Below, piece after piece: positions 45,478-56,433 of a stretch of DNA of 64,000 nt. Each line of letters starts with the position of its first letter. Position 1 is the first letter of the stretch. The notes below the pieces were generated by a model that worked only from the letters and a program-made list of their open reading frames with translations, had not been told where the DNA came from and did not search any database. Position numbers and translations under genes: made by a program. The DNA lies in contig JAULSU010000005.1 of NCBI GenBank assembly GCA_030512335.1, positions 4,235,501-4,299,500 of the forward strand. Direction: 5' to 3'. This DNA is from Immersiella caudata. Its lineage: Eukaryota; Ascomycota; Sordariomycetes; Sordariales; Lasiosphaeriaceae.

Positions 45478-47166
45478 ATGCTGAAATCGACGTATGTGCC
45501 CTCAGCGGCTTCTCAGCAGCCGCTGCCCTCGGCCTGGTCTGAGCACAAGGCGCCGACCGGACACACATACTATTACAACGCCGAAACGAAAGAGTCGACG
45601 TACAAACGCCCCGTCGCTGCTCCCAGCGCGCCGTTGCCAGCCCTGCCCCCGCTCGTCAACCTCTCCGACCCGAATGTCGCCAATGCCTTCATGTCACAAT
45701 ATGCCGCTCCTCCACCTCAGCAACACGGTGGGAGGGGCGGCTTTGGGGCAGGCGGAGGCAGAGGAGGTTTCCAGCCACGACCGAAGCCGCAGCCAGTCGA
45801 CAAGCCCAAATCCAAGGTAGCCATTCCGGGGTGCGAGCCATGGATCCTCGTCTACACGAAATACGGTCGGCGATTTGCATACAATCCGATCAAGAATGCC
45901 AGCTACTGGCGCATCCCCGAGAAGCTGATGCCCGCCATCCTCGAGCTCGACCAGGCGCGCATCCGACAAAAGGCCATAGGCGATACGTCGAAGCAGGAAG
46001 GAGAGCCAGGCGAAGCTACAGCGTCGTTAGGACCGATGGCAAAACACACATCAGAAAAAGAGCAGCCACACGATTACGACAGCTCGGAATATGAAGAGGT
46101 GGAGGTCACAGACGATGAGGGCGATGGCGACGGCGCAGAAGGGAGCGCGCCGAAGCGCCAACGAACCGAGGAGCCTGGCTACGACCAACCTGCCGAGTTC
46201 ACAGAAGCCGACATTGCCGCACAGCTCGCCGCAATGAACGCCGAATACGGTTCCGACATGGACTACGACAACCCTGACGACGACGAATACGACGACACCC
46301 CTCCCCTCTCCGACGCCGACGCGCGCGCCCTCTTCAAAGACCTCCTCGACGACTTCAAAATAAACCCCTACTCCCCCTGGGAGAAACTCATCGAAGAAGG
46401 CAAAGTCATACCCGACCCGCGCTACACCGTCCTCCCGACCACCCGCGCCCGCAAAGAAGTATGGGAGGAATGGTCACGCGAAAAGATCACCCATCTCAAA
46501 GCCCTCCGCGCAACCGAAGAAAAAAAAGACCCGCGCATTCCCTACCTCGCCTTCCTCGCCGAGCACGCCACGCCAAAGCTTTACTGGCCTGAATTCCGAC
46601 GCAAATACAAAAAGGAAGCCCCTCTCAAAGATACCAAGTTGTCTGACAAGGACCGCGAGAGGTGGTACCGCGAGCACATCAACCGTCTTAAACTTCCGCA
46701 ATCTGCTCTCAAATCCGACGTCAAGAAACTACTCGAATCGGTGCCGCTTGCCCAGCTAAACAACCAAACACTTACTTCGCATCTCCCGTCGCAAGTCCTC
46801 TCTGATATTCGATATATTTCCCTCCCCGCTTCGATCCGCGATCCGTTTATAGAAGCGTACACCGTTGATCTCCCGCCTCCTCCGTCTGCGCCAGGGGCTA
46901 CAGAGGATATATCTACAGAGCAGCGGAAAGCGCAAGAAGATAGGAAGAAGAGGGAAAAGGCGTTGCAGGATCGGGAGAGGGCGGTGGCGGAGGAGAGGAG
47001 GAAGCAGGAGAAGAAGTTGGCGTTTGAGCGGGCGAGGTTACGAGAGGAGGAGAGGGAGTTGGAGAGGGCGATGGTGGTGGATAAGAGGGGGTTGTTGGGG
47101 CAGTTGGGGGGAGGAACTGGAGGGGGTGGAGGGAAGGGTGAAGAGATGGAGGAGGGCGAGGCTTAG
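45478..47166 (+). CDS. WW/FF-domain splicing-type protein (Dre4/Urn1/TCERG1-like)
   Basis: 562 aa, single exon. A WW domain at about residues 16-45 (LPSAWSEHKAPTGHTYYYNA...TYKRP) is followed by a Gly/Arg-rich linker (GGRGGFGAGGGRGGF). A second, WW-like module starts near 122 (EPWILVYTKYGRRFAYN...SYWRIPEKL). The middle is acidic, with an NLS-like APKRQRTEE. An FF domain near 283-335 (ARALFKDLLDDFKINPYSPWEKLI) is followed by a second helical FF-like stretch. The C-terminus is a long charged coiled coil (about 475-540). WW domains bind Pro-rich splicing factors and FF domains bind phospho-CTD or splicing partners, so a spliceosome-associated role is likely from the family. Confidence 0.85.
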   Translation: MLKSTYVPSAASQQPLPSAWSEHKAPTGHTYYYNAETKESTYKRPVAAPSAPLPALPPLVNLSDPNVANAFMSQYAAPPPQQHGGRGGFGAGGGRGGFQPRPKPQPVDKPKSKVAIPGCEPWILVYTKYGRRFAYNPIKNASYWRIPEKLMPAILELDQARIRQKAIGDTSKQEGEPGEATASLGPMAKHTSEKEQPHDYDSSEYEEVEVTDDEGDGDGAEGSAPKRQRTEEPGYDQPAEFTEADIAAQLAAMNAEYGSDMDYDNPDDDEYDDTPPLSDADARALFKDLLDDFKINPYSPWEKLIEEGKVIPDPRYTVLPTTRARKEVWEEWSREKITHLKALRATEEKKDPRIPYLAFLAEHATPKLYWPEFRRKYKKEAPLKDTKLSDKDRERWYREHINRLKLPQSALKSDVKKLLESVPLAQLNNQTLTSHLPSQVLSDIRYISLPASIRDPFIEAYTVDLPPPPSAPGATEDISTEQRKAQEDRKKREKALQDRERAVAEERRKQEKKLAFERARLREEERELERAMVVDKRGLLGQLGGGTGGGGGKGEEMEEGEA

Positions 47167-47533
47167 TATTGTGTGTAGCATGCTGTTGAATGAAGACCAA
47201 GTATCCATGTTTAGCATCTGCTATGGAGGCAATCCAAGCCTCAGAAATTGGCCGGATACATGCCACCTTTCACGTCCAAGACTCAATCGCGTCAATATGT
47301 TCTGCAAAGTGTATATGCTAATGCCAAACTACCCGTAGCCGCGGTGCTGAGAACGCGCAAGCTACCTATCAATGCAAATGTAACATGCTACCCAACTCCC
47401 GCAATGTTCTGCTCAACGCCAGAGACAACAACGTCTAGCTTACACGCCGGTCCACCGACCACTATGCAGAGAACCCAATGCTTTTGTGAACGGAGCGCCA
47501 TAAAGAAGAGCAAGCCCAGAAGCACCTTGAAGA
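47167..47533. other. Convergent 3' region
   Basis: 367 bp between the WW/FF gene (plus) and the TAPT1-family gene (minus). No gene seen. Confidence 0.4.
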
Positions 47534-50500
47534 CTACCAAATTCTCCTAGCAACCATCTCATACCTCGAAATCCTCCCCAAATCCTTCTCCTTATCCCCA
47601 GCCCCCTTCTCCGCCCTCTTCTCCTTCTCCTTCACCTTCCTCAACCCCTCCGGATCATCCGCAAATATCCACCTCCTCCTCTCCTCCCCCACCTCCACCT
47701 GTCCATACCCACCCACTCGTTTCCCCTTGGAATCATACGACTCCTTCTCTGCCTTGCCCGTGGCAACCGCATGTTCCGCAGCTTTCATCTTTGCGTAGCG
47801 ATCACGTGAGTAGCGGAGGAGTATCATACCCAGCACGAGTTTGAGGATGAGCAGGACGAGGAAGACGAGAAGGAAAACGACGATCATGGTTAGGGCGGCA
47901 ATGACGTCGTCTGAGGTCCAGCGGAGCCAAAGGCGGGTGACGTTCCCGGGGGCGGAGGGATCGCCTTCGGGAGAGAGGCCGTCGGCGTAGGGCCCGTAGA
48001 CGGCGCGGCCGAGGGCGTTGCGGATGAGGTTGTCGAGGCGGTCGAGGGTGGCAAGCATGGCGGGGGAGGGGACGGCCGATTCTATCGAGAGGGAGGTGTG
48101 CGAGGAGGGTGGGAGGGGTGTTGGGACGTGTAGGGCGAGGAAGTTGTTGTAGATTTGGACGGAGGCCCGGATGAAGAGGCAGGAGAGGGGGAGGAGAGGT
48201 AGGCCGAGTCGGCGAGTTAGGGAGGGGGTGACGAAGGCCTGAATGGTCAGCTTTTTTTCATTTTTTTTTTCAGAGCAGCACGGACAGGTACATACGTTGG
48301 TGTAGTAATCCTTGCACAGGATGTCAAGGATCCTAGCATAAAAGGTCGGTTTGATGTTGTTGAACTTGTTGACGTAGGCGTGCTTGATCCAGTCTACGCA
48401 CATCTCACTGCCAATCACCATAAAGAATGGCGCGAGAACCTCCCCAGACCACAGCCAGTTAGGCAGTATCGTGAAGCTGGCGGGTAGGATCGATGCGACT
48501 GGAAATGGAGGACTCGAACTATCGTCCGGGGCCGCCCATCCGCCCAGTTCGACAAGATTTCGCATGCCAATGATCAGGAGCATGATCCAAAGCTGGAAGC
48601 GCTCCACAATATCGGCACACGCAAGCTGGAAGGTGTTCTCCTTCTCAAACCGCTTGAAGACGCTGCTTTTGATCTCCACGAATTGGTTGGAAAGCAACAG
48701 CGTCAGCAGCACGTTCGAGTACGAGTTGACCGCGACATTGAGCGCGATCACCTGGGTGAAGAGGCAAACCGAGTGCAAGATATTGTAGACAAGTGCCAGC
48801 AAGAACATGCCGAAAGGCAGCATGACCTTTGAGCGACCGGAGCTGTTCCTAGAAAGCGTCTCGGTGCTGAAGAGGCACTCAAAAATGTCTTGGCCCAAGG
48901 CCGAGAGCAGCCGGTCGCCAACTTCCAGCAAATTGTAAATCGAGAACAACTTGATGGCGGACTGGGCCCTGATCAGATGGTACAAGCGACTGGCGTCCAG
49001 ACTCATAAGGGCGATGGAGCTGCAGACGAGGATAGCGCCTTGCAGAAGATCGGCTTTGTGAAAGGAGGTGAGGTTCGAGGGGGTGGACTTTGTGCGGCGA
49101 TGACGACCGGACCCCATAGTTTTCTGCCCGGCCTTCCTAGGTGCCGGGGTACGAAGATTTTCAAGACGCCCCGAAGCCGAATCACGTCCGGCCGGGCCAT
49201 CGGCACTTGTTGGCTCTCGAACGGCGCTTCGGCTTCGCGATGCGTCCGACTGCGACACGTCGTTCCTCCCTGGCTTTGAACGTCTGCCCCGACGTATCCC
49301 CCGTTTCCACATCCGCCCCAGTCCGTACCAAACAAAGCCCACCAGCCATCTTGCCTCTTTGCCGAGGAGGTATGCCCACCAGCTCGCGAGGACAGACACA
49401 GCGATGCAAAACCGCATGGGAAGCACGGTAAACGTCCAGAGCCACGCATCCAGACATGCCAGCGCGCCAAAAACTATTGTTCTTTCGAGGTACCCTGGAA
49501 GCAACAGGAAGTTCTTCAATCTCTCAAACTTGATCGCACTGGACTCGTAAGGGATGTCGCTTGCATACGAGTGGTGGATATACAGCGGACTAGGCCGTTG
49601 GGCAGCCAGCTCGAGTTGCAAGATTGTAGGTATGGACATCGGGGGAAGCGGGATGGAGGGCGGTATAGGCGAAGGGGGCCTGATATCGGGTTCTTCTTTT
49701 CGTACGTTTGCCGGCTCTTTGAGCGCTGTGGGAGGAAAGTTCTGAGGTTCGAGATTCAGGGGCGTTGGTCGAGGTGTCGGTTGGAACGAGTTCCGTCTAT
49801 TAGAAGACCCTCGGGAGGGAGGCTGGCTCGTAGATTTGCGCCTGGACGTAGGTGGCGTGGAGAGGGTTCGCGTCGAAATAGTAGGTCGCGCATGGTATGC
49901 CGTTCGGGGGCTCGTCGCTTCGGACGCTGTCCCGTGTCCGCCTTGCCGGAGCAGTTCGGGCTGGTCGATAACGAGCGACAATCCTAGATGTGCGGGCTGT
50001 AACCTTTCCGCCATCGACTGCCGGTTACTCGATTCCGCAATGCTGGCGCTCAGTGGCAAGTCGAAGCCAGGGCGGTCTGGTATTGTCGCGAAGGGCAGCG
50101 ACTCGGGAGAAGCGGTGAGCTCTTGTATCTTTGAGGCGGATAAGCGCCGTACGCCATCGGGGTTGCTCGTCTTGGTGTTGGATCGGCTACGCGTCTTCGC
50201 GATATCGACAACCACCACGGGCTCGGAGGGACCGGAATCGCTGGACGGATCGCCATCGCTATGGCTTTCGCTTGAAGCGTCCGGTGTGGGCATGCCGTTG
50301 GTCGAGCTGGAGATTGGTTTCTCGTGCGCCGGCTGCGCTTTGCTCGCGGTCTTCGATTGTATTCGATCGGTCGGCGTGAGTTCTGGCGAGGGAAGGTGCG
50401 TCAACGTCTCCGAGGCTGGTTCCGCATCATGGGCAACGGCGCTCGAACTGTCGGTCGTGTCGACTGGAGCGTCACCGCCCCTTCGCGTGTCGCTCTCCAT
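47534..50500 (-). CDS. TAPT1/Emp65-family ER membrane protein
   Basis: Exons 50500-48296 and 48238-47534 (intron 48239-48295, gtatgt...cattcag) join in frame to 969 aa. The intron could be read through, because it is 57 bases without a stop, but the read-through would insert a CTCPCC/poly-Lys stretch into the conserved YYTN-AFVTP junction. The first ~280 residues are Ser/Pro-rich and disordered. The conserved core has several membrane segments and family blocks such as AILVCSSIALMSLDASRLYH, FSIYNLLEVGDRLLSALGQD and DWIKHAYVNKFN. A last TM segment (about 890-920) precedes a basic tail. Relatives are yeast Emp65, linked to ER protein folding and quality control, and human TAPT1. Confidence 0.9.
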   Translation of the reverse strand: MESDTRRGGDAPVDTTDSSSAVAHDAEPASETLTHLPSPELTPTDRIQSKTASKAQPAHEKPISSSTNGMPTPDASSESHSDGDPSSDSGPSEPVVVVDIAKTRSRSNTKTSNPDGVRRLSASKIQELTASPESLPFATIPDRPGFDLPLSASIAESSNRQSMAERLQPAHLGLSLVIDQPELLRQGGHGTASEATSPRTAYHARPTISTRTLSTPPTSRRKSTSQPPSRGSSNRRNSFQPTPRPTPLNLEPQNFPPTALKEPANVRKEEPDIRPPSPIPPSIPLPPMSIPTILQLELAAQRPSPLYIHHSYASDIPYESSAIKFERLKNFLLLPGYLERTIVFGALACLDAWLWTFTVLPMRFCIAVSVLASWWAYLLGKEARWLVGFVWYGLGRMWKRGIRRGRRSKPGRNDVSQSDASRSRSAVREPTSADGPAGRDSASGRLENLRTPAPRKAGQKTMGSGRHRRTKSTPSNLTSFHKADLLQGAILVCSSIALMSLDASRLYHLIRAQSAIKLFSIYNLLEVGDRLLSALGQDIFECLFSTETLSRNSSGRSKVMLPFGMFLLALVYNILHSVCLFTQVIALNVAVNSYSNVLLTLLLSNQFVEIKSSVFKRFEKENTFQLACADIVERFQLWIMLLIIGMRNLVELGGWAAPDDSSSPPFPVASILPASFTILPNWLWSGEVLAPFFMVIGSEMCVDWIKHAYVNKFNNIKPTFYARILDILCKDYYTNVCTCPCCSEKKNEKKLTIQAFVTPSLTRRLGLPLLPLSCLFIRASVQIYNNFLALHVPTPLPPSSHTSLSIESAVPSPAMLATLDRLDNLIRNALGRAVYGPYADGLSPEGDPSAPGNVTRLWLRWTSDDVIAALTMIVVFLLVFLVLLILKLVLGMILLRYSRDRYAKMKAAEHAVATGKAEKESYDSKGKRVGGYGQVEVGEERRRWIFADDPEGLRKVKEKEKRAEKGAGDKEKDLGRISRYEMVARRIW

Positions 50501-51251
50501 GGCTCTGGGGCGCAATAAACATACGGAAGATCTACACCATTGCTATCGCTATAGTGTTTTTGCGGCGGGCGAAGCAATCGAATCGCAGTTGGCGAGAGAC
50601 AATGCTCGTCAAAGGACACTTTGGAGGCACGGGTCGAGGAGGAGTGACCTCAACTGCCCTGCAGACATCCGGCTTGGCATTGCATGGATGGGCGATGCTC
50701 AGGCCGTTGCCCCACTTTACAGCCCTTGCAGAAGTGGTGCCCGCCGGTTCATGCCCCGCCCCTGAAAACCGGCAAACAATGCCAGACAAGCAGGACGATG
50801 CTGTCTCTGGCGCCGCCATGTCGCAGCTTCATCTTCCTCATGGAGTTTGCATAATTCCGACGAGGAACAGGGCGCACGGAGTTGAAGAACGCGACGAGGG
50901 CGAGCTGACGAGAGCAGATACGCGCCGAAGCGGCACCGGTACAGCGCGTTCGCTCCGAAGGGTGCAGAACAGCGCCTTTGACGATGTGCCGCGACGCACT
51001 ACTGGCCCAGTGCAACTTGCAGCAGAGTTACGAGTAGTACGATAGAAACCGGGTGCTTGGGCGCACAGCGCCATCCAGGATGGCAATGACGCTGGCAAGC
51101 AGATGTGGGGGGGCGGCTGGTGGAGGACGAGAGGGGCATCAACCACATATCTACTGCGGGGTCCGTCGCGCGACGGTTCGCAGAATCTCGCAGAATCTCG
51201 ACTTCAACCGTCTCAATTGACACTCTATACACTTTCGGAACCCAATTCACC
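50501..51251. other. Divergent promoter region
   Basis: About 750 bp between the TAPT1-family gene (minus) and the dienelactone hydrolase gene (plus). No gene supported. Confidence 0.4.
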
Positions 51252-52082
51252 ATGGCTTCGAACCCTCCTGCGAAATGCTGCACCGTGGGTGTCACCCACG
51301 AGTACGTGGTCGTCCTGCACAAGGATTTCTCCCCTTGGCTGAACCGAGCTGTTTGCTAACACAACAAACGCAGGGGCACCCCAACCGGCACCTCCATTAA
51401 GGTGGCCGGCAAGTACGACGCATACGTTGCCACGCCGCCAGCCGACAAGAAGCAAGAGGGCGTCGGCCTGCTCTATATCCCCGATGTCATCGGCATCTGG
51501 AAGAACAGCCAGCTCATGGCCGACCAGCTCGCCGCCAACGGCTATCTGACACTTGTTATCGACGTCTTCAACGGCGACCCGATCCCTCTCAACCGCCCCG
51601 GCGAGTTCGACTTCATGGCCTGGATGACCAAGGGCTCGACCGGCGACAACCCGCATACCGCGGAGGCGGTTGACCCGATCGTTGTCGACGCGATCAAAAC
51701 CCTGAAGGAGGAATACGGCGTCAAGAAGCTCGGCGCTTTGGGATACTGCTTCGGCGCCAAGTACGTCGCCCGCCACTACAAGTCTGGCATTGACGTCGGA
51801 TACTTTGCGCATCCTTCGTTCGTGGAGGAGGATGAGCTTGCGTCTATCACTGGCCCGCTCTCCATCGCCGCCGCTGAGACGGATACCATCTTCACTACGG
51901 AGAAGCGCCATTCGTCGGAGGATATTCTCAAGAAGAACGGGCACCCTTACCAGATCAACTTGTACTCTGGTGTCGAGCACGGGTTTGCTGTGCGCGGGGA
52001 TGTGTCGAATAAGGTGATCAAGTTCGCCAAGGAGCAGGCGTTCCTGCAGGCAGTTACCTGGTTCGATGAGTTTTTGCTATGA
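51252..52082 (+). CDS. Dienelactone hydrolase family protein
   Basis: Alpha/beta hydrolase. Exons 51252-51301 and 51374-52082 join in phase 2 (intron 51302-51373) to 252 aa. The nucleophile elbow GALGYCFGAKYVA carries the cysteine typical of dienelactone hydrolases (G-x-C-x-G). The acid is the Asp of AAETDTIFT and the base is the His of GVEHGFAVRG, spaced as in the family. No signal peptide, so cytosolic. The reaction would be lactone or ester ring opening, often in aromatic breakdown, but fungal members of this type have varied or unknown substrates. Confidence 0.9.
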
Positions 52083-52425
52083 CTTCATGGCAGGGAGGGG
52101 GAAGGGAGTGAAGGGGCTGGGGGCAAGGCGAAGCTGTAGGAGTTAGAGTCGAGCATGCCAATCCAAACATGTTGTCACTCTTCCACATCGTCGTCTATGT
52201 GATCTGAAAGGCCGTCACCTGCTTGCTGTCGTCTGATTGTGTACGCTGTGATGTGGGGAGCAAGTGTTACGCTGTTACTTTGATGGCAGGCTTGGTGCTC
52301 ACCAAACCACGACTTCTGGTGAAAGCTTCCAGTGCGAGAAAAATACCATGTCACCAACACCGAACGGAGGCAATATCTCTTCGCGAGACTGCCGTGCTGG
52401 GTTGCAAAACTTGGCAAAAAGTGAC
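52083..52425. other. Intergenic between DLH and tRNA-Ser
   Basis: 343 bp, no gene seen. Confidence 0.4.
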
Positions 52426-52507
52426 CGACGTGGGCATGATTCGAACATGCGCCCCCGAAGGGACTAGATTTCGAGTCTAGCGCATTAGACCACTCTGCCA
52501 CCACGCC
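52426..52507 (-). tRNA. tRNA-Ser (anticodon CGA)
   Basis: On the minus strand from 52507: acceptor GGCGTGG pairs with CCACGTC. The anticodon arm CTAGA-CTCGAAA-TCTAG gives anticodon CGA. A long extra arm (TCCCTTCGGGGGC) and T-arm GCATGTTCGAATCATGC follow. There is no intron. Class II shape and anticodon both indicate serine. Confidence 0.93.
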
Positions 52508-53067
52508 TGACTTGCTGGTGTGTCACATGACTGCAGGATTGGCTTCCATTGTCGCGCCCGCCTGATCGAACCCTGGGCGGAACCCACAGTCACCAACGCA
52601 ACGACCTCAACCAACGTGCATCGACATCCCGGCAGATCGCAATGCGCCCCTCGCACTCTCGCACTCGCGGCGATCCCAACGTCCAACCATTCCTCTTTCG
52701 GACTTCAGCCCCAAGCCACGCACACAACCTCAGCTGCACACGTCGACTGGGCACCTCTGCATCAAACAGCAACCTCAATCATTCGATCTTCTCTCTCCCT
52801 TGGCAAACGTTTCTACACGTCTTGGCAACCCCAGGTCCGACGCGTTCCTTCGACACAACTGCGCCTGCCGATGATCATAGCCTTGCCGCAAATTTTCCCA
52901 TGAGTTGCCCGGCTCTCTTCGCAGTTGGACCAGCATAGAGATATTGGAGCGGGGAGAGATGACCAGCTCTGTCTATCTTGGCACCTGGGTAAACTGGAGT
53001 TAGTTCCCAGGCCATGCCTTTTTCTTTTTTTTCTTTTTCATGACAACAGCTGGTTGACACTCGACAG
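52508..53067. other. Intergenic, probable first exon(s) of the next gene
   Basis: No independent gene. The next gene's N-terminus probably lies here: a short open stretch with an ATG at about 52960 ends at a good gtaaac donor (about 52991) before the acceptor at 53067, but the phase does not match, so the first exon is not resolved. Confidence 0.35.
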
Positions 53068-55074
53068 GCCATGGAAGATTCCGCGGACTCACCCTGACAG
53101 TTGGCCAGCCATGGAGTGATGTACTCGTTGCAAGCATCGCCCTGCTAGTCGCCTTCACGGGCACACAAATCTGGGCCATCGTCTGCTTCGCTCTCTTTCG
53201 CATACGACAATCCGCCGCTGGGAACTTCATCTACCACCACGTGCAGGCTGCGCTGCGGCACTCCTGCAACAGCCCTCCTCTCTTCGCCGCGAGACTTGTT
53301 GAAATTTTGTGGTCGAGCTTTCGCAGTCGTCCAGCGTCTCACGGCCCCGGCGTGAGACTGATGAGAGAAACCGAACTGGACGACTTGCAGATGACCGGCC
53401 AAGGAAAGCAGGCAGCTCGCCATCCGTACTACGGGGGACAACCGAAGTCGAAATTCGGACAACTTTTCTTCCTCCTAGCACTCACCGTTGCTTTCGCCGT
53501 CAGCCTCACAGCCATGAGTCTGCTTAGTGCCCAGGTCTTCAAAGCCTCCGATACCACGGCCTTGATAGTGAGTCCATATTGCGGCTGGCCGGCAGAAACC
53601 AACGTCTCTACCCTTTTCACCACCGAAGATAATGAAATTCAGACCATGTTGCTTGTGCCGGCACGAGCGCAGTATCAAACGGCGAGAGCCTACGTTAGGA
53701 GCTGCTACGCCGAGGCCGGCGACGGCAAAATTCCCGGGACTGAGAAGCAGTGCAATACTTTGGTCGTGCCGAAGATTGGCTCTACTCTGACCATGCAGAG
53801 CCAGTGTCCGTTCCCCGGTGACAAAGTCTGCAAGGCAGATTCCGCAGTCGTCGAGTCCCAAGTCGTCGACTCCCGAGACACGCTTGGCATCAACACGCCT
53901 GATCCGGACCGGATTTCGGCAAGGAAGATTCTGACATGTGTCCCCATCGACGCAGATCAGTGGGCATCTGACTGGCTTGACGCTGAGCCTCTCGGCGGCG
54001 TGGCGGGTGACAAGCTGAAAGGCTACGCCGTTGGGAAAATGCCAGGACGGCAAGGGATACTGGCTGAGTATCCCGTTGGTGTGTCGAACTATTCCTCGAT
54101 TATGGCCTCCCAACCTTACACGCTCTTGCAAGTGGCTCCCATGACTCCTCAAGCCAATACTAACAAATGCTAGCTGGGCCGGCTCCATGCCCGAAAACCA
54201 AACCCAATCCGAATTCATCCCCCGCGACGAGCTCAAAGTCCCCAACGCCGACCTCCTCCTCATCGCCCTCTCTTCCCGAGCATACTTCGGCGAACCTGTC
54301 TCCGACCCCTGGTTCGATATCTCCACATCCCAAACCGACCAAGCAAGCGGCGACAAAATCTACGTCGGCCCTCCAGGCTGGCGTTTCCTAGCCTGTCTCG
54401 AACAATACCAACTCTGCACCGCGTCCCATTGCTCCAACACAAGCGCTATGTACCAACTCCAATCTGTCCCCAACTACGGCCTAGGCGATCTCCCCCCATC
54501 CCAAAAAGCAGTTGCCGATCTCGTCTGGAAATCCCTCTGGGCAGGCCAAACGCGCTACGCACTTGAAATGATGGCGCCGCAGGTACTCGTCGCCAATGAA
54601 AAAGTAATGGGGAGTTGGTTCATGCGGTCTGCCAAGATCCCTTCAGATCAATGGATCACTGAAGTTTGGAACTTGGCGAACATTTCGCTGGCGGCGCTTC
54701 AGAGAAGACCGAGTGACTATGCGTCTCCTGCGCCGCTGTTGCAGGAACATCCGGAGCGGATTGCGAGGCCGGATAGTGAGGAGAGTAGGGATTTGTGTGG
54801 GAGGATAAGGATTCATACAGCGGAGTATACTTCTTTTAGGATTCTGGGTCTTGTGTTTTTGATACTGGGTGCTGCGTTTGCGGCGTTGGTGAATCAGGTT
54901 TTGCCGTCGATTTTTAAAGGACGGGTGGGGGGTGCGGCGATTCCGGATTGGCTAAAATATGACTTTTATCACTTGGCCATGGCGGTGTGTGAGGCGAGGG
55001 AGATACAGCCTTGGAGGAGAAGGGATGAGAAGGTGCCGGTTATGGTTGATGGGGAGTTGAGGTTTGCGATTTAG
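53068..55074 (+). CDS. Multi-span membrane protein, unknown family; 5' end and one intron unresolved
   Basis: An open frame after the acceptor at 53067 begins RFRGLTLTVGQPWSD with a membrane segment (VLVASIALLVAFTGTQIWAIVC). It continues to a second segment (FFLLALTVAFAVSLTAMSLL) and a large Cys-containing loop with N-glycosylation sequons. The frame changes near 54070-54173; the acceptor actaacaaatgctag at 54173 is good, and the likeliest donor is gtatcc near 54070. The second part carries more loop, a third membrane segment (FRILGLVFLILGAAFAALV) and a basic cytosolic tail ending DGELRFAI at 55074. This topology resembles fungal plasma-membrane proteins with a large outer loop, but I do not recognise the family. 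No start codon can be fixed. Confidence 0.6.
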
Positions 55075-55898
55075 GAGGAATGGAATGTCAATTTGGGCGT
55101 GTCAGGGGTGCATCACATGAGCAGCCAGGGGCACATCACAACAGACAACAGACGACCCGTTTACGATGACAATACACTGAGAACAGTCATAGCCCAACTT
55201 TCACGTGTCGAGCCTCGTACAAACTCCATACTCGCGCAACTGCCGGCCGACGATAACCATTCCCCCAATCGAGGGAATACAAAGGGAAGCGTAAGTAAGA
55301 TGGAGACAACGGTTAACAATAAGTCACACGCAAGGTACCGGGAGTATCTTCCCTCTGTGGGCGCTGCACGAGAAGAGACCACATACTGGACACAGACCCA
55401 ACCACGATCCACGACAAGATCCAGCCGCGCTGGTCGGCCGTGTTGTCGGAGCCGGGGTCGGGTCTCTAAAACTCTCACAAGGAGTTAAGTCAGTTTATGT
55501 GTCTTAGGCCACGATGCTTGCGCTTGTTGTTGCAACAGTCTTCGCACCGGCCGCCATGTTTTTATGACTACGTATCCCGACCCCAGGTTCTGCCAAGCGC
55601 GCCGTTGCCCCGCATCACGCGTTGGGGAAAGTTGCCGCTGACTTGCGCGCTTGTGCGCCTCCGTCCGTTTGGAAAACGGCTCTCGCTCCTCTCACGTCGC
55701 TCGCGTACCCGCAGCCCACCTACTCACCCTTCTAGGCGCTCAGCACGGAGGTGTGACGGCCTGGAGGCCACCCATGTGGCTGGACCTGGGCGACCAGGCT
55801 CCGCCGCACTTACAGTCCAGGGGACAGTGTGAACCCGAGTCGCACGGACTGCTCTGTTGTTTTGTCTTGGGCGGCACCGAGCAAGAGAGCAAAGGTGC

Positions 55899-56145
55899 AA
55901 GTTACATCGTCATAGTCTAGTATAGATATCTGCTGTAGTACACTGGACGGGAGGAATCCTTTTGGTTCCTCACGCAAGTATTCGCTTCATCAATTGAGCC
56001 AACTTCAATTGAGCCAACTTCAATTGAGCCAACTTCAATTGTGTCCTACTGCACAGTCACCCCGTGTGTGCCGTGTACTATAGTGACATACAACCATTGA
56101 CCCAATGAACCCCCGTCTGTGAGGACTTGCTTCTGTATTATCCAT
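55899..56145 (+). repeat. Direct repeat pair, less mutated copy
   Basis: Aligns with about 56434-56665. Both copies start near aagttac, share a nearly identical palindromic block (GAGGAATCC...GGTTCCTC, here 55951-55971) and CACGCAAGTATTCGCT, and continue through actatagtg to gaggactt. Differences are mostly C-to-T and G-to-A in the second copy. Confidence 0.65.
55990..56041 (+). repeat. 15-bp tandem repeat, about 3.5 units
   Basis: Three perfect copies of tcaattgagccaact (55990-56004, 56005-56019, 56020-56034) and a partial fourth. The partner copy near 56529 has only one, mutated unit. Confidence 0.9.
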
Positions 56146-56318
56146 CTGACCCTCACCAACCACCTCTGCGACCCTGCCGACCGTTCGTCGATAGGCACTG
56201 GTCGTAACAGGAGGGCGTGCCTCATACACACCTTCTTACAAAGAGGGTCCCGGAGATGGGCATCCGTCCTTTTGCCATGGCGGCAAGGGAGCTGGCAACA
56301 CCCTGTAAGCGCACTGTG

Positions 56319-56429
56319 GTCTCTGTGGTCTTAGCAACCTCTGCATACAGAGGCCCGGAGACGAGCAGAGGCGGATGGCCTCTGCCCTCAAGACCTCTGC
56401 GACACGCTTGTAAGACTACCACAGAGGTC
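56319..56429. repeat. Imperfect inverted repeat
   Basis: gtctctgtggtctta (near 56319-56333) is nearly the reverse complement of taagactaccacagaggtc (56411-56429). A third related cctctg/cagagg pair lies between them. It could fold as a hairpin and lies between the two direct-repeat copies. Confidence 0.4.
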
Positions 56430-56433
56430 GGTA

